Shown piece by piece: positions 1-6,124 of a DNA stretch of 10,735 nucleotides (within the stretch, counting starts at the first letter, position 1; the number at the start of each line of letters is the position of its first letter). Position numbers and translations under genes: made by a program. Origin of the DNA: UBA2219 sp964612075 (GTDB taxonomy: Bacteria; Desulfobacterota; Deferrimicrobia; Deferrimicrobiales; Deferrimicrobiaceae); NCBI GenBank assembly GCA_964612075.1, contig CAZTFC010000062.1, positions 1 to 10,735 on the forward strand, in the 5' to 3' direction. The notes beneath the pieces are model-generated. The model saw nothing but the letters and a program-made list of their open reading frames with translations. It was not told where the DNA came from and did not search any database.

Positions 1-11
1 CGCGGAGCGCC

Positions 12-38
12 CAAAAACAAGGCAGCCTGAAGGCCGCC
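12..38 (-). terminator. intrinsic terminator, minus strand
   Basis: Read on the minus strand, a 7-bp stem (one G-T wobble) formed by 32-38 and 21-27 with the 4-base loop 28-31 is followed at once by a T-rich run, the complement of the A-rich stretch 12-20. This is the classical stem plus U-tract layout. It lies about 90 bases past the stop codon of the DUF5602-like gene and is the likeliest end of that transcript. It could also serve a gene outside the window only if that gene runs on the minus strand. Confidence 0.65.
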
Positions 39-42
39 CCGG

Positions 43-61
43 CGCGGCGGCAACCGCCGCG
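43..61. repeat. 8-bp perfect inverted repeat with 3-base loop
   Basis: Arms 43-50 (CGCGGCGG) and 54-61 (CCGCCGCG) are perfectly complementary around the loop CAA. On the plus strand the stem is followed by TGTTTCC, a poor U-tract, so it might weakly terminate a plus-strand gene lying left of the window. It borders the DnaA-box-like cluster directly. Its role is unknown. Confidence 0.4.
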
Positions 62-62
62 T

Positions 63-108
63 GTTTCCACAGGGCAATCCACAGGCTGCCCACAGAGGAT
101 GTGGATAA
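63..108. promoter_or_regulatory. cluster of DnaA-box-like 9-mers
   Basis: The minus-strand 9-mer at 100-108 is TTATCCACA, identical to the strong DnaA box. On the plus strand, GTTTCCACA (63-71) differs from the TTWTNCACA consensus at one position, and CAATCCACA (75-83) at two. CTGCCCACA (86-94) keeps only the CCACA core. The three plus-strand cores are spaced 12 and 11 bases apart, about one helical turn each, and the perfect box faces them. Such tight arrays occur at oriC, at DnaA-titrating sites and in DnaA-regulated promoters. No AT-rich unwinding element or dnaA/dnaN/mnmG gene is visible, so an origin cannot be claimed from this window. Confidence 0.5.
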
Positions 109-110
109 GG

Positions 111-128
111 CCGCTTCCCGCGAAGCGG
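111..128 (-). terminator. hairpin abutting the stop codon
   Basis: CCGCTTC (111-117) and GAAGCGG (122-128) form a perfect 7-bp stem around a 4-base loop, directly beside the stop codon of the DUF5602-like gene. The minus-strand sequence after it (CCTTATCC) is not a U-tract, so by itself it is a weak terminator. It may instead protect the 3' end of an mRNA that terminates at the stronger site near position 12-38. Confidence 0.4.
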
Positions 129-980
129 TCACCTTTTCGTCAATCCCTCCAGCGAAACGGTGTATTCCTTGCGAACGGCATCGTGTTTCACTGCGTATGC
201 GACCGGATAGTGCCCGGGCTTTTCAAAAGACGCCGGGAGCTTGATGGGCTCGGCGGCGTTCCCCCGGTGTTCCCGCAGGTAGGCCAGCGAGATCATCGGC
301 TCGTAAAACGTCACGTGCCCGTCGTAGGAGCCGTATATGAACGTCTTCCGGAAGGGCTGGTTATGGAACTCCGGCCCGTCGGGATCGATCCAGTGCGACC
401 CCATGCGGGGCTCCTGGGTCCCGTCCGGCAGGATGTAGCCCGCCGGGATGAACTTCGCGGGCGGCTTCCTCGCATGCCGGGCCATGTCCTCCTTCTTCAC
501 GGTGATCCGGCCCCTTTCCTCCGGGGTGATCATGTAGAAATGGAAATCGAAGTGGGGGACGTCGTACACCCCCGGCGGGACGTGCCCCGCGGGGTTCCAG
601 TTCACCACGACGTGGTTGTACGGAGCGACCCCGGCGCGCTTCGGGAGCTCCAGTTCGTAGTCGATGGAATGGCCGCCGGGCGGCGTCGTTTCCGGCAGGC
701 CGGACAGGGCCGTCTCGGTGAAGGTCACCCCGATCGCGGCCGGCGTCCCTCCGGGACCGTATTCCACCCACGACCAGATCGTGCCGTTCCCCATGGATTT
801 CATCTGGCCGGGGACCGTCTTCGCCCCGTTGCGGCCTTCCGGCGCGTCGGCCGTGAAGACCGGCAGCGCGACGATCAGCAGGAAAGCCGAAATCAGCGCG
901 ACGACCGGGAGAAGCATCCCCGGATTATTGTTCCGCGCCTCGCAGGCGCAGATGTTTTTCTCATTCCGTTCTTCGCCCAT
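129..980 (-). CDS. membrane-anchored DUF5602 (TTHB210-like) protein
   Basis: A 283-residue protein. The start at 980 is preferred over an in-frame start at 1019 because AGGAGGT lies 984-990 at good spacing. A hydrophobic segment at about residues 22-43 is a signal anchor or uncleaved signal peptide, and the rest should lie outside the cytoplasmic membrane. The soluble part matches my memory of the DUF5602/TTHB210-like family: a beta-rich domain with V-P-H-F-D-F-H-F at 141-148 and G-S-H-W at 194-197. H123, H143, D145, H147, H196 and E227 could form a metal site, which is an inference from residue type only. Two cysteines (C11, C13) precede the membrane segment. The family has no established function that I know of. 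The gene appears to stand alone: a hairpin terminator separates it from fabI upstream, and its own terminators follow. Coding confidence is high, family name moderate. Confidence 0.8.
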   Translation of the reverse strand: MGEERNEKNICACEARNNNPGMLLPVVALISAFLLIVALPVFTADAPEGRNGAKTVPGQMKSMGNGTIWSWVEYGPGGTPAAIGVTFTETALSGLPETTPPGGHSIDYELELPKRAGVAPYNHVVVNWNPAGHVPPGVYDVPHFDFHFYMITPEERGRITVKKEDMARHARKPPAKFIPAGYILPDGTQEPRMGSHWIDPDGPEFHNQPFRKTFIYGSYDGHVTFYEPMISLAYLREHRGNAAEPIKLPASFEKPGHYPVAYAVKHDAVRKEYTVSLEGLTKR

Positions 981-1082
981 CGCACACCTCCTTTCGCTGC
1001 CCCTCCATGTCCCGCCCATCGGGACCCATACGATTGAGATGGCGCGGCCCGGCGAACGGATGGGCGTTTCGCGAAGAAAGTC

Positions 1083-1108
1083 GGGGGCCGGCGGCGCGGC
1101 CGGCCCCC
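1083..1108 (-). terminator. strong hairpin terminator after fabI
   Basis: GGGGGCCGGC (1083-1092) and GCCGGCCCCC (1099-1108) make a perfect 10-bp, almost all G-C stem around a 6-base loop, 8 bases past the fabI stop. On the minus strand it is followed by GACTTTCTTC, a pyrimidine-rich but imperfect U-tract. The position suggests fabI is transcribed separately from the DUF5602-like gene, whose promoter would then lie in 981-1082. Confidence 0.65.
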
Positions 1109-1116
1109 CGGAAAGG

Positions 1117-1920
1117 TCAGCCGCGGCCGGAGGGGGCGTCGTCGACGCCCGGGTCGCCCGCGCCGATGTTGAACCCGGCGTCGACGTAATGGACTTCGCC
1201 GGTGACGCCGGAAGACCACTCCGAAAGGAGGTAGGCGGCGGCGTTGCCGACCTCCTCCTGGGTCACGTTCCTGCGGAGCATCGCCCCGCGGGCGTTCTTC
1301 TCCATCAGCCGCCGGAAATCGGACACGCCGGAGGCGGCCAGCGTGCGGATCGGGCCGGCGGAGATCGCGTTTACGCGGATCCCGTTCCTGCCGAGATCGA
1401 ACGCCAGGTACCGGGTCGACGCCTCGAGGGCCGCCTTGGCGACGCCCATCACGTTGTAGTTCGGGATGGCGCGCACCGCCCCGAGGTACGTCATCGTCAC
1501 CATGGAGGCGCCCGGCCCCATCAACCGGGACGCCCTCCGAGCGCAGGCGATGAAGGAATAGGCGGAGATGTCGAGCGCGAGAAGGAAATCGGTGCGCGAG
1601 ATGTCCCGGAAATCCCCTTTCAGGGAATCCCTGCCTGCGAAGGCGATGGAGTGCACGAGGAAGTCGAGCCGTCCCCACCGGGCCTCGACCTTGGCGAAGA
1701 AATCGTCCAGCTGGGCGTCGTCGCCGACATCGAGCGGCTCGACGAAATCCGACCCGATCGATTCCGCCAGGGGACGAACGCGCTTCATCAGCGCCTCCCC
1801 GATGTAATTGAACCCGAGCCCGGCCCCCTCGCGGTGACAGGCCTTCGCCACCCCCCACGCGATCGATTTGTCGTTGGCCACGCCGAGGATCAGACCTTTC
1901 CTGCCATCCAGGATCCCCAT
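1117..1920 (-). CDS. fabI: enoyl-[acyl-carrier-protein] reductase (NADH), FabI
   Basis: A 267-residue short-chain dehydrogenase-type enzyme that reduces the enoyl-ACP double bond in the last step of each cytoplasmic fatty-acid elongation cycle. The N-terminal nucleotide-binding stretch G-V-A-N-D-K-S-I-A-W-G (residues 13-23) is the FabI form of the Rossmann motif. Y145 and Y155 with K162 give the FabI Y-x6-Y/K arrangement, within AIPNYNVMGVAK (151-162). The following AISAGPIRTLAASG (185-198) is nearly invariant in FabI and contains the region contacted by diazaborine and triclosan-type inhibitors. Length is normal for the family. The last 12 or so residues are Gly/Asp/Pro-rich and probably disordered. 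ATG is preceded by GGGGAGG at 6-base spacing. It appears monocistronic, with an AT-rich upstream region and a hairpin terminator downstream. No other fatty-acid gene lies nearby. Confidence 0.97.
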   Translation of the reverse strand: MGILDGRKGLILGVANDKSIAWGVAKACHREGAGLGFNYIGEALMKRVRPLAESIGSDFVEPLDVGDDAQLDDFFAKVEARWGRLDFLVHSIAFAGRDSLKGDFRDISRTDFLLALDISAYSFIACARRASRLMGPGASMVTMTYLGAVRAIPNYNVMGVAKAALEASTRYLAFDLGRNGIRVNAISAGPIRTLAASGVSDFRRLMEKNARGAMLRRNVTQEEVGNAAAYLLSEWSSGVTGEVHYVDAGFNIGAGDPGVDDAPSGRG

Positions 1921-1935
1921 TGGTTTCCTCCCCTT

Positions 1936-1951
1936 TTGTGATCAAACACAA
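1936..1951. promoter_or_regulatory. palindrome upstream of fabI, possible operator
   Basis: TTGTG (1936-1940) and CACAA (1947-1951) are perfect inverted arms separated by 6 bases. They sit inside an AT-rich island (1934-1962) that stands out from the surrounding G+C-rich DNA and ends just before the fabI ribosome binding site. Read on the minus strand, TGTAAAAT (1950-1957) could be an extended -10 element, but no convincing -35 lies upstream. The palindrome would overlap the start of transcription, the usual place for a repressor. The cognate regulator is unknown. Confidence 0.4.
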
Positions 1952-2005
1952 TTTTACAAAATCCGCGGGAGGGTCCGGGCGGTTTTCTTGGCTGTGATGC
2001 GGGTG

Positions 2006-2042
2006 GATCCGCGAACCGGGAGCGCTGGAAGCGAAGCGGATC
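2006..2042. repeat. 7-bp inverted repeat between radical SAM gene and fabI
   Basis: GATCCGC (2006-2012) and GCGGATC (2036-2042) are perfect arms around 23 bases that contain further short self-complementary pieces (AGCGCT). It lies in the 149-base gap between the radical SAM stop and fabI. No U-tract follows on the minus strand, so it is not a convincing intrinsic terminator. It may be a weak hairpin or chance in G+C-rich DNA. Confidence 0.25.
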
Positions 2043-2069
2043 GAGTGAGGCGGCCGGGCGCCTTCCGGC

Positions 2070-3338
2070 TCAGACCACCCACTTCCGTGAAGAAGCGTAC
2101 GCCGCGATCCGCTCCGGCAGCCACTCCCGCAATCCCTCCGCCATGTAAAAGCGCGGCGCGAGCAGGTCGTCCCCCGGCCGGATGACGCCTTCTTCCAACG
2201 CGGTCCGCGCCAGCGGCGTCCCCGGGTACAGCCGGATCCCGCAGGTGACCTTCAGCGCCTCGAGGCCGAGCGTATCCACGAAGGAAAGGCTTTCCTCGAC
2301 GGATTCCTTCGTTTCTCCGGGCCCCCCGAGCAGAAGGAAACCCGTCCGCTCGATCCCGGCGTCCCCGAGAAGTTTCGAAACCGCCCTCACGTCCTCCGCG
2401 CAAAACCGCTTGTTGAAAGAGCGCAGCATCCGGTCGGAGCCGCTCTCGAAGCCGAGGCTGGCCTGGCGGCAGCCGGCGGCCGCCATCAGCCCCGCGAGCT
2501 CCGCGTCGACCCACTTCGGGTAGACGATGCACCACATCCGGATATCCAGCCCCGCCCGGAGGATCGCGCGGCACAATGCCTTCGCGTAGGACGGCGGCAG
2601 GTTGAAGGTGTTGTCCACGAAGTTGAAGTTGCGGCACCCGGCTTCGCTCATGGTTCGGAGCCACTCCACGACCCGCTCCGGCGACCGTCTCCGGGGCGCC
2701 CTCCCCTCGATCACGGCGTTCGGGCAATAGGTGCAGTCCATGGGGCAGCCGCGCCGGGTCTGCACCGGCACCCAGAGGTTCCGGGCATCGATCCCGGGGG
2801 GGATCCAGAGACCGGGGTCCGGCAGCGGGAGGTCGTCCAGGTTCCTCTGGAACACCGGGGTCGCGGAAGGCATGCCCGGAAGGCAGACGCCGGGCACGTC
2901 CGCGACCGGCCCGCCGCGGGCGATCCGCTCCAGCAGCAGGGGAAACGCCTCCTCCCCCTCCCCCCGGATCCCGATGTCCGCCCCGAGGTGCCGCAGGACG
3001 CCCTCCGGGAAGATCGTGTACCCCGCCCCCCCGAGCACGATGGGGGCGCGGCAGATCCTGCGGCAGTCCGCCACGACCTCCCGGATCGCGTCGAGGAGGA
3101 ATTTCGGGCGCTCCATGTTCTGGTCGTCGATGTTCCGCACCGAGATCCCGACGACGTCGGGACGAAGGGCCCGGATCCGCTCCCAAATCGCCGATCCGGC
3201 GTCTTCCTCGAACATGAGGTCGACCAGCGCCACGTCGTGCCCGGCCTTGCGCGCCGCGGCCGCGACGCACGCGGCCCCCAGCGGCAGCGGAAGCAGGTTC
3301 ATCGTCTCCCTGTTCGCGGAAACCAGCAGAACGTTCAA
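2070..3338 (-). CDS. B12-binding-domain radical SAM protein
   Basis: A 422-residue cytoplasmic protein. Residues 1 to about 140 form a B12-binding-like Rossmann domain, including the family-typical G-I-R-G-E-G-E-E at 123-130. The His of the classical D-x-H-x-x-G cobalamin motif is absent: the equivalent stretch reads D-L-M-F-E-E-D (40-46). Cobalamin, if bound, would not be His-on. The radical SAM core follows, with C198-x3-C202-x2-C205 for the [4Fe-4S] cluster and the LLLGGPGET segment (335-343) expected later in the barrel. The C-terminal part is short, with no recognisable extra domain. The start is TTG at 3338, supported by GAGG 6 bases upstream and by the typical opening M-N-V-L-L-V-S-A-N. 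It is divergent from the flavin reductase gene. Known relatives include methyltransferases and ring-forming enzymes, so the reaction and substrate cannot be assigned. Confidence 0.92.
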   Translation of the reverse strand: MNVLLVSANRETMNLLPLPLGAACVAAAARKAGHDVALVDLMFEEDAGSAIWERIRALRPDVVGISVRNIDDQNMERPKFLLDAIREVVADCRRICRAPIVLGGAGYTIFPEGVLRHLGADIGIRGEGEEAFPLLLERIARGGPVADVPGVCLPGMPSATPVFQRNLDDLPLPDPGLWIPPGIDARNLWVPVQTRRGCPMDCTYCPNAVIEGRAPRRRSPERVVEWLRTMSEAGCRNFNFVDNTFNLPPSYAKALCRAILRAGLDIRMWCIVYPKWVDAELAGLMAAAGCRQASLGFESGSDRMLRSFNKRFCAEDVRAVSKLLGDAGIERTGFLLLGGPGETKESVEESLSFVDTLGLEALKVTCGIRLYPGTPLARTALEEGVIRPGDDLLAPRFYMAEGLREWLPERIAAYASSRKWVV

Positions 3339-3442
3339 GGGGCACCTCGCGATGGCCGTCTCCGGAAGCGCGATCCGGCGTTCCCTGCCCTATGGTACTC
3401 TGACCGAAAGCCCGAGGGAAACCGCTGCGCGGGAGGCGCCCC
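3339..3442. promoter_or_regulatory. divergent intergenic region, promoters for both directions
   Basis: This 104-base gap separates the divergent radical SAM and flavin reductase genes and must hold at least one promoter for each unless distant ones are used. TATGGT (3391-3396) could be a -10 for the plus strand, and the overlapping complement TACCAT could be one for the minus strand. No good -35 hexamer is seen for either. GGGAGG (3431-3436) is the ribosome binding site of the flavin reductase. Confidence 0.3.
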
Positions 3443-4006
3443 ATGAAGAAGCTCCGGCTGGACCCCGGCCCCTTCGTATTGCCCATGCCCGTCGCGCTGA
3501 TCGGGACCATGGTGGACGAAATCCCCAACTTCATGCCCGCGGCGTTCGTCGGCATCGTGAATTACGAGCCGGCCGTCGTCGCCTGCGGACTGAGCCCCTC
3601 CCACCACACCTGCCGGGGGATATCGACGAACGGGACGTTCAGCGTCAACCTTCCGGGCGCCGATCTCGTAGAGGCGACCGACTGGTGCGGGCTCCATTCC
3701 GGGTCGCGGACGGACAAGGGCGACGTGTTCGAGACGTTCTCCGGAAGGCTCGAATACGCGCCGATGATCAAGGCCTGCCGGCTGACCGCCGAGTGCAGGC
3801 TCGTCAAGACGGTGGAATTCCCGAAGGACACGGTCTACTTCGGCGAAGTGACGAACGTCTACGTGGACGAGGAAGCCCTCAAGGACGGCGCCCCGGACTG
3901 GGCGCGCATCGCCCCGCTCCTGTTCACCTTCCCGGACAAGGGATACCGGAATCTGGGGGAGCGCGTGGCCGACGCGTGGAGCGTCGGGAAAAAATTCAAA
4001 CCCTGA
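3443..4006 (+). CDS. flavin reductase family protein (flavoredoxin-like)
   Basis: A 187-residue protein of the FMN-binding split-barrel flavin reductase family. Members bind FMN and use it for NAD(P)H-dependent flavin reduction or, as in flavoredoxin of sulfate reducers, for electron transfer. The family pattern is clear: M-P-V-A-L-I-G-T near residues 15-22, a beta-barrel core with V-A-C-G-L-S-P-S at 46-53, and H-T-C-R-G-I-S-T-N-G-T-F-S-V-N-L at 55-70, the segment that typically lines the FMN phosphate site. No signal peptide or membrane segment is present. GGGAGG lies 6 bases before the ATG. The PfkB kinase start follows its stop by only 8 bases, so the two genes are almost certainly cotranscribed. 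Whether it serves as a flavin reductase or an electron carrier cannot be told from sequence alone. Confidence 0.93.
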   Translation: MKKLRLDPGPFVLPMPVALIGTMVDEIPNFMPAAFVGIVNYEPAVVACGLSPSHHTCRGISTNGTFSVNLPGADLVEATDWCGLHSGSRTDKGDVFETFSGRLEYAPMIKACRLTAECRLVKTVEFPKDTVYFGEVTNVYVDEEALKDGAPDWARIAPLLFTFPDKGYRNLGERVADAWSVGKKFKP

Positions 4007-4014
4007 GGAAGCCG

Positions 4015-4926
4015 GTGTTCGACGTCGTCGGAGTGGGGCTCAACGCGATCGACTACCTCGTGGGGCTGCCGGGGTTCCCCGCGCGGGGCGAGAAGCTGCG
4101 GATGTCCTCCTTCGCCCGGGAGGGCGGCGGACAGGTGGCCACGGCCCTCGTCGCGCTTTCCCGCTGGGGGCGCCGGTGCAAGTACGTCGGGAACGTGGGG
4201 GACGACGACCACGGCCGCCTCTCGACCCGGCTCCTGTCGCTCGAGGGGATCGACCTCTCCCACGTCCGGGCCGTGCCCGGAGCCTCGTCCCAGTTCGCCG
4301 TCATCCTCGTGGAGGAGGGCACGGGGGAGCGGACCATCCTCTGGGACCGCGACCCGAAGATCCGGGTGTCGCCCGAAGATCTTCCGTATGACGACATCCG
4401 CCGGGCGCGGGCGCTGCTTCTCGACGGACACGACGTCCCCGCGGCGATCGCCGCGGCGGGGGCCGCCCGGGCGGCGGGCGTCCCCGTCGTCCTCGACGCG
4501 GAAAAGATGCAGGAGGGGACGGAGGAGCTGCTGCCTCTCTGCGACCACATCGTGGCCGCGGGCCACTTCCCGGGGCTGCTCTTCCCCGGGGCTTCCCCGG
4601 AGGAAGGCGCGCGGGAGATCCTGCGGCGTTACAAGCCCGCCACATCGACCGTGACCCTCGGCCCGCGCGGGGCGTTCGGGACCGACGGACGGGAGGAGCT
4701 CCTCTCCCCCTCCCTCTCCGTTCGGGCGGTCGACACCACGGGCGCCGGGGACATCTTCCACGCCGGCTTCCTGCAAGCCCTCCTCGAAGGGCTCTCCTTC
4801 CGGGATATCCTGGCCTTCGCCAACGCCGCCGCGGGGCTGTCCTGCCGGGGCATGGGGGGGCGGACCGCGATCCCGACCGTCGAGGAGGTCCGCGCCGCGG
4901 TTCTTTTGCGAAAACCCGATCGATAA
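4015..4926 (+). CDS. PfkB-family carbohydrate kinase
   Basis: A 303-residue ribokinase-fold kinase that phosphorylates a hydroxymethyl group of a sugar, nucleoside or similar substrate with ATP. The N-terminal D-V-V-G-V-G-L-N-A-I-D (3-13) and the G-G-G-Q-V-A-T-A motif (37-44) are the substrate-side signature. D-T-T-G-A-G-D (240-246) is PfkB signature 2, with D246 the catalytic base and the anion hole beside it. Length is normal. GTG at 4015 is chosen because GAGGAA (4005-4010) lies just before it and the family's usual start, M-F-D-V-V-G-V-G, results. A farther GTG at 3976 would overlap the flavin reductase and lacks a ribosome binding site. The G-G-G-Q form resembles the sugar kinases annotated in deltaproteobacterial genomes as sulfofructose kinase-like or generic carbohydrate kinases. 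The substrate is unassigned, and the pairing with a flavin reductase offers no clear hint. Confidence 0.92.
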   Translation: MFDVVGVGLNAIDYLVGLPGFPARGEKLRMSSFAREGGGQVATALVALSRWGRRCKYVGNVGDDDHGRLSTRLLSLEGIDLSHVRAVPGASSQFAVILVEEGTGERTILWDRDPKIRVSPEDLPYDDIRRARALLLDGHDVPAAIAAAGAARAAGVPVVLDAEKMQEGTEELLPLCDHIVAAGHFPGLLFPGASPEEGAREILRRYKPATSTVTLGPRGAFGTDGREELLSPSLSVRAVDTTGAGDIFHAGFLQALLEGLSFRDILAFANAAAGLSCRGMGGRTAIPTVEEVRAAVLLRKPDR

Positions 4927-4936
4927 ACATTACAAT
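4906..4936 (+). promoter_or_regulatory. possible sigma-70 promoter for the envelope operon
   Basis: TACAAT (4931-4936) matches the -10 consensus at five of six positions, and TTGCGA (4906-4911) could be the -35, though the 19-base spacer is long. The surrounding 4922-4947 is clearly more AT-rich than its neighbourhood. It would start transcription about 30 bases before the aldo/keto reductase ATG, whose ribosome binding site is AAGGAGG (4961-4967). The -35 lies inside the PfkB kinase gene, so read-through from the upstream pair is also possible. Confidence 0.4.
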
Positions 4937-4972
4937 TAAGGATATTCCTCGCCGTCAGAGAAGGAGGACGCC

Positions 4973-6124
4973 ATGGGAATGAACCGGAGACAGTTCCTGA
5001 AGGCCGGCCTGCTGGGCACCACGTCGGCCCTCGTCGGGGGAAGCGCCCTCGGCGGCACCCTGGGGCGTCTCGCCGCATCGGCGCCCTTCGCCTTCCCCGC
5101 GCCCGTTTACCGGCCCCTCGGCCGCACGGGGATGAAAATCACGGTGGTGAGCTTCGGCGCCATGCTGACGCCCGAGCCGGAGGTCCTCCGGCTCGCCTTC
5201 GACCACGGCGTCAACTACGTGGACACCGCCCGCGGATATATGGGCGGCAGGAACGAGGAGATCGTCGGAAAGGCGCTGAAAGGGGTGCGGGACAAGGTGT
5301 TCGTGGCGACGAAGACGCCCTCGAGGTCGAAGGAGGACATCTTCCGCGACGTCGAGACGAGCCTGAAAAGCCTCGGCACCGATCACATCGATGTCCTCCA
5401 GCTCCACAGCCTCAAGAACAGGAAGCGGGTCTACGACCCGGAGACGCGGGAAGCGCTGGCGAGGCTGAAAGAACAGGGCAAGGTGCGCTTTTTCGGCGTG
5501 ACCACGCACAGCGGACAGACGGAAGTTCTCGACGCCCTCGTGGAGGACCGCGACCGCTTCTTCGACGTGGCGCTCGTGGCCTACAACTTCACGAGCGGCA
5601 GGGACATCTCCGAGGCGATCGGCAGGGCCGCCCGCGCGGGCATCGGGATCGTCGCGATGAAGACGCAGGCCGGCGGATACGCGACGGAGGCGACGGGAAC
5701 CGTGAGTGCCCACCAGGCGGCTTTGAAGTGGGTCCTCCGCAACCCGGACGTCGCCGCCGCGATCCCCGGCATGAGGGACATGTCCGAGCTTAAAGAGGAC
5801 GTCGCCGTCATGGGGATGCCGTTCCGGGAGGCGGACGAGCGGGCCCTCCGGCGCTATGGGGCCGCCATCCGGCCCTACTACTGCCATCTGTGCGGGGAGT
5901 GCGAGGGCGCCTGCCCGAAGGGCGTCGAGATCAGCACGATCAACCGCTGCCTCATGTACGCGGACGGGTACCGGGACCGCGGGCTCGCGCGGTCCGTCTA
6001 TCGCGCCATCCCCGACGGCGTCTCCGCCTCCGCCTGCCTCGACTGCGCGGTCTGCACCGCCGCGTGCGGCCGCGGGCTCGACATCCCGGCGAAGATGAAG
6101 CGCGCCGCGAAGGTCCTGGCGTGA
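4973..6124 (+). CDS. Tat-exported aldo/keto reductase with two [4Fe-4S] motifs
   Basis: A 383-residue redox protein. The N-terminus M-G-M-N-R-R-Q-F-L-K-A-G-L-L-G (1-15), followed by a hydrophobic Ala/Gly stretch to about residue 42, is a twin-arginine signal peptide (R5-R6-x-F-L-K), so a folded cofactor-loaded enzyme is expected in the periplasm. Residues 46-290 are an aldo/keto reductase barrel with the tetrad D84, Y89, K114, H145 and the cofactor-phosphate loop I-P-G-M-R-D-M-S-E-L (264-273). The C-terminal extension carries C304-x2-C307-x2-C310-x3-C314-P and C355-x2-C358-x2-C361-x3-C365, a bacterial ferredoxin-like pair of cluster sites (the second has G, not P, after the last Cys). Residues for both NAD(P)H and Fe-S chemistry look intact. 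Substrate is unknown. AAGGAGG supports the ATG at 4973; the ATG two codons on is nearly as good. It is the first gene of a translationally coupled unit; its TGA overlaps the GTG of the DUF6599 gene by 4 bases. Confidence 0.93.
   Translation: MGMNRRQFLKAGLLGTTSALVGGSALGGTLGRLAASAPFAFPAPVYRPLGRTGMKITVVSFGAMLTPEPEVLRLAFDHGVNYVDTARGYMGGRNEEIVGKALKGVRDKVFVATKTPSRSKEDIFRDVETSLKSLGTDHIDVLQLHSLKNRKRVYDPETREALARLKEQGKVRFFGVTTHSGQTEVLDALVEDRDRFFDVALVAYNFTSGRDISEAIGRAARAGIGIVAMKTQAGGYATEATGTVSAHQAALKWVLRNPDVAAAIPGMRDMSELKEDVAVMGMPFREADERALRRYGAAIRPYYCHLCGECEGACPKGVEISTINRCLMYADGYRDRGLARSVYRAIPDGVSASACLDCAVCTAACGRGLDIPAKMKRAAKVLA

Noticed and set aside
43..61. Strong plus-strand terminator at the perfect 8-bp inverted repeat
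   Set aside because: The loop is only 3 bases and the following sequence has just three T in a row, so it is kept only as an inverted repeat.
63..95. CRISPR-like or simple tandem repeat from the recurring CCACAG unit
   Set aside because: The units are 6 bases with non-identical spacers of 5-6 bases and only three copies; a protein-binding array explains them better.
1936..1951. CRP/FNR site in the palindrome before fabI
   Set aside because: The CRP core needs TGTGA-N6-TCACA, eight bases between TGTG and CACA; here there are only six. FNR half-sites TTGAT/ATCAA are not present with proper spacing.
1954..3555. Long minus-strand open frame over the radical SAM gene, extending beyond both ends
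   Set aside because: It lies in another frame of the radical SAM gene, is Arg/Gly/Pro-rich without family motifs, and exists because G+C-rich codon use leaves alternative frames open.
2731..4014. N-terminal extension of the PfkB kinase frame back to 2731
   Set aside because: It crosses the radical SAM gene antisense and the flavin reductase in another frame; the translated part is low-complexity and the kinase has a good start with ribosome binding site at 4015.
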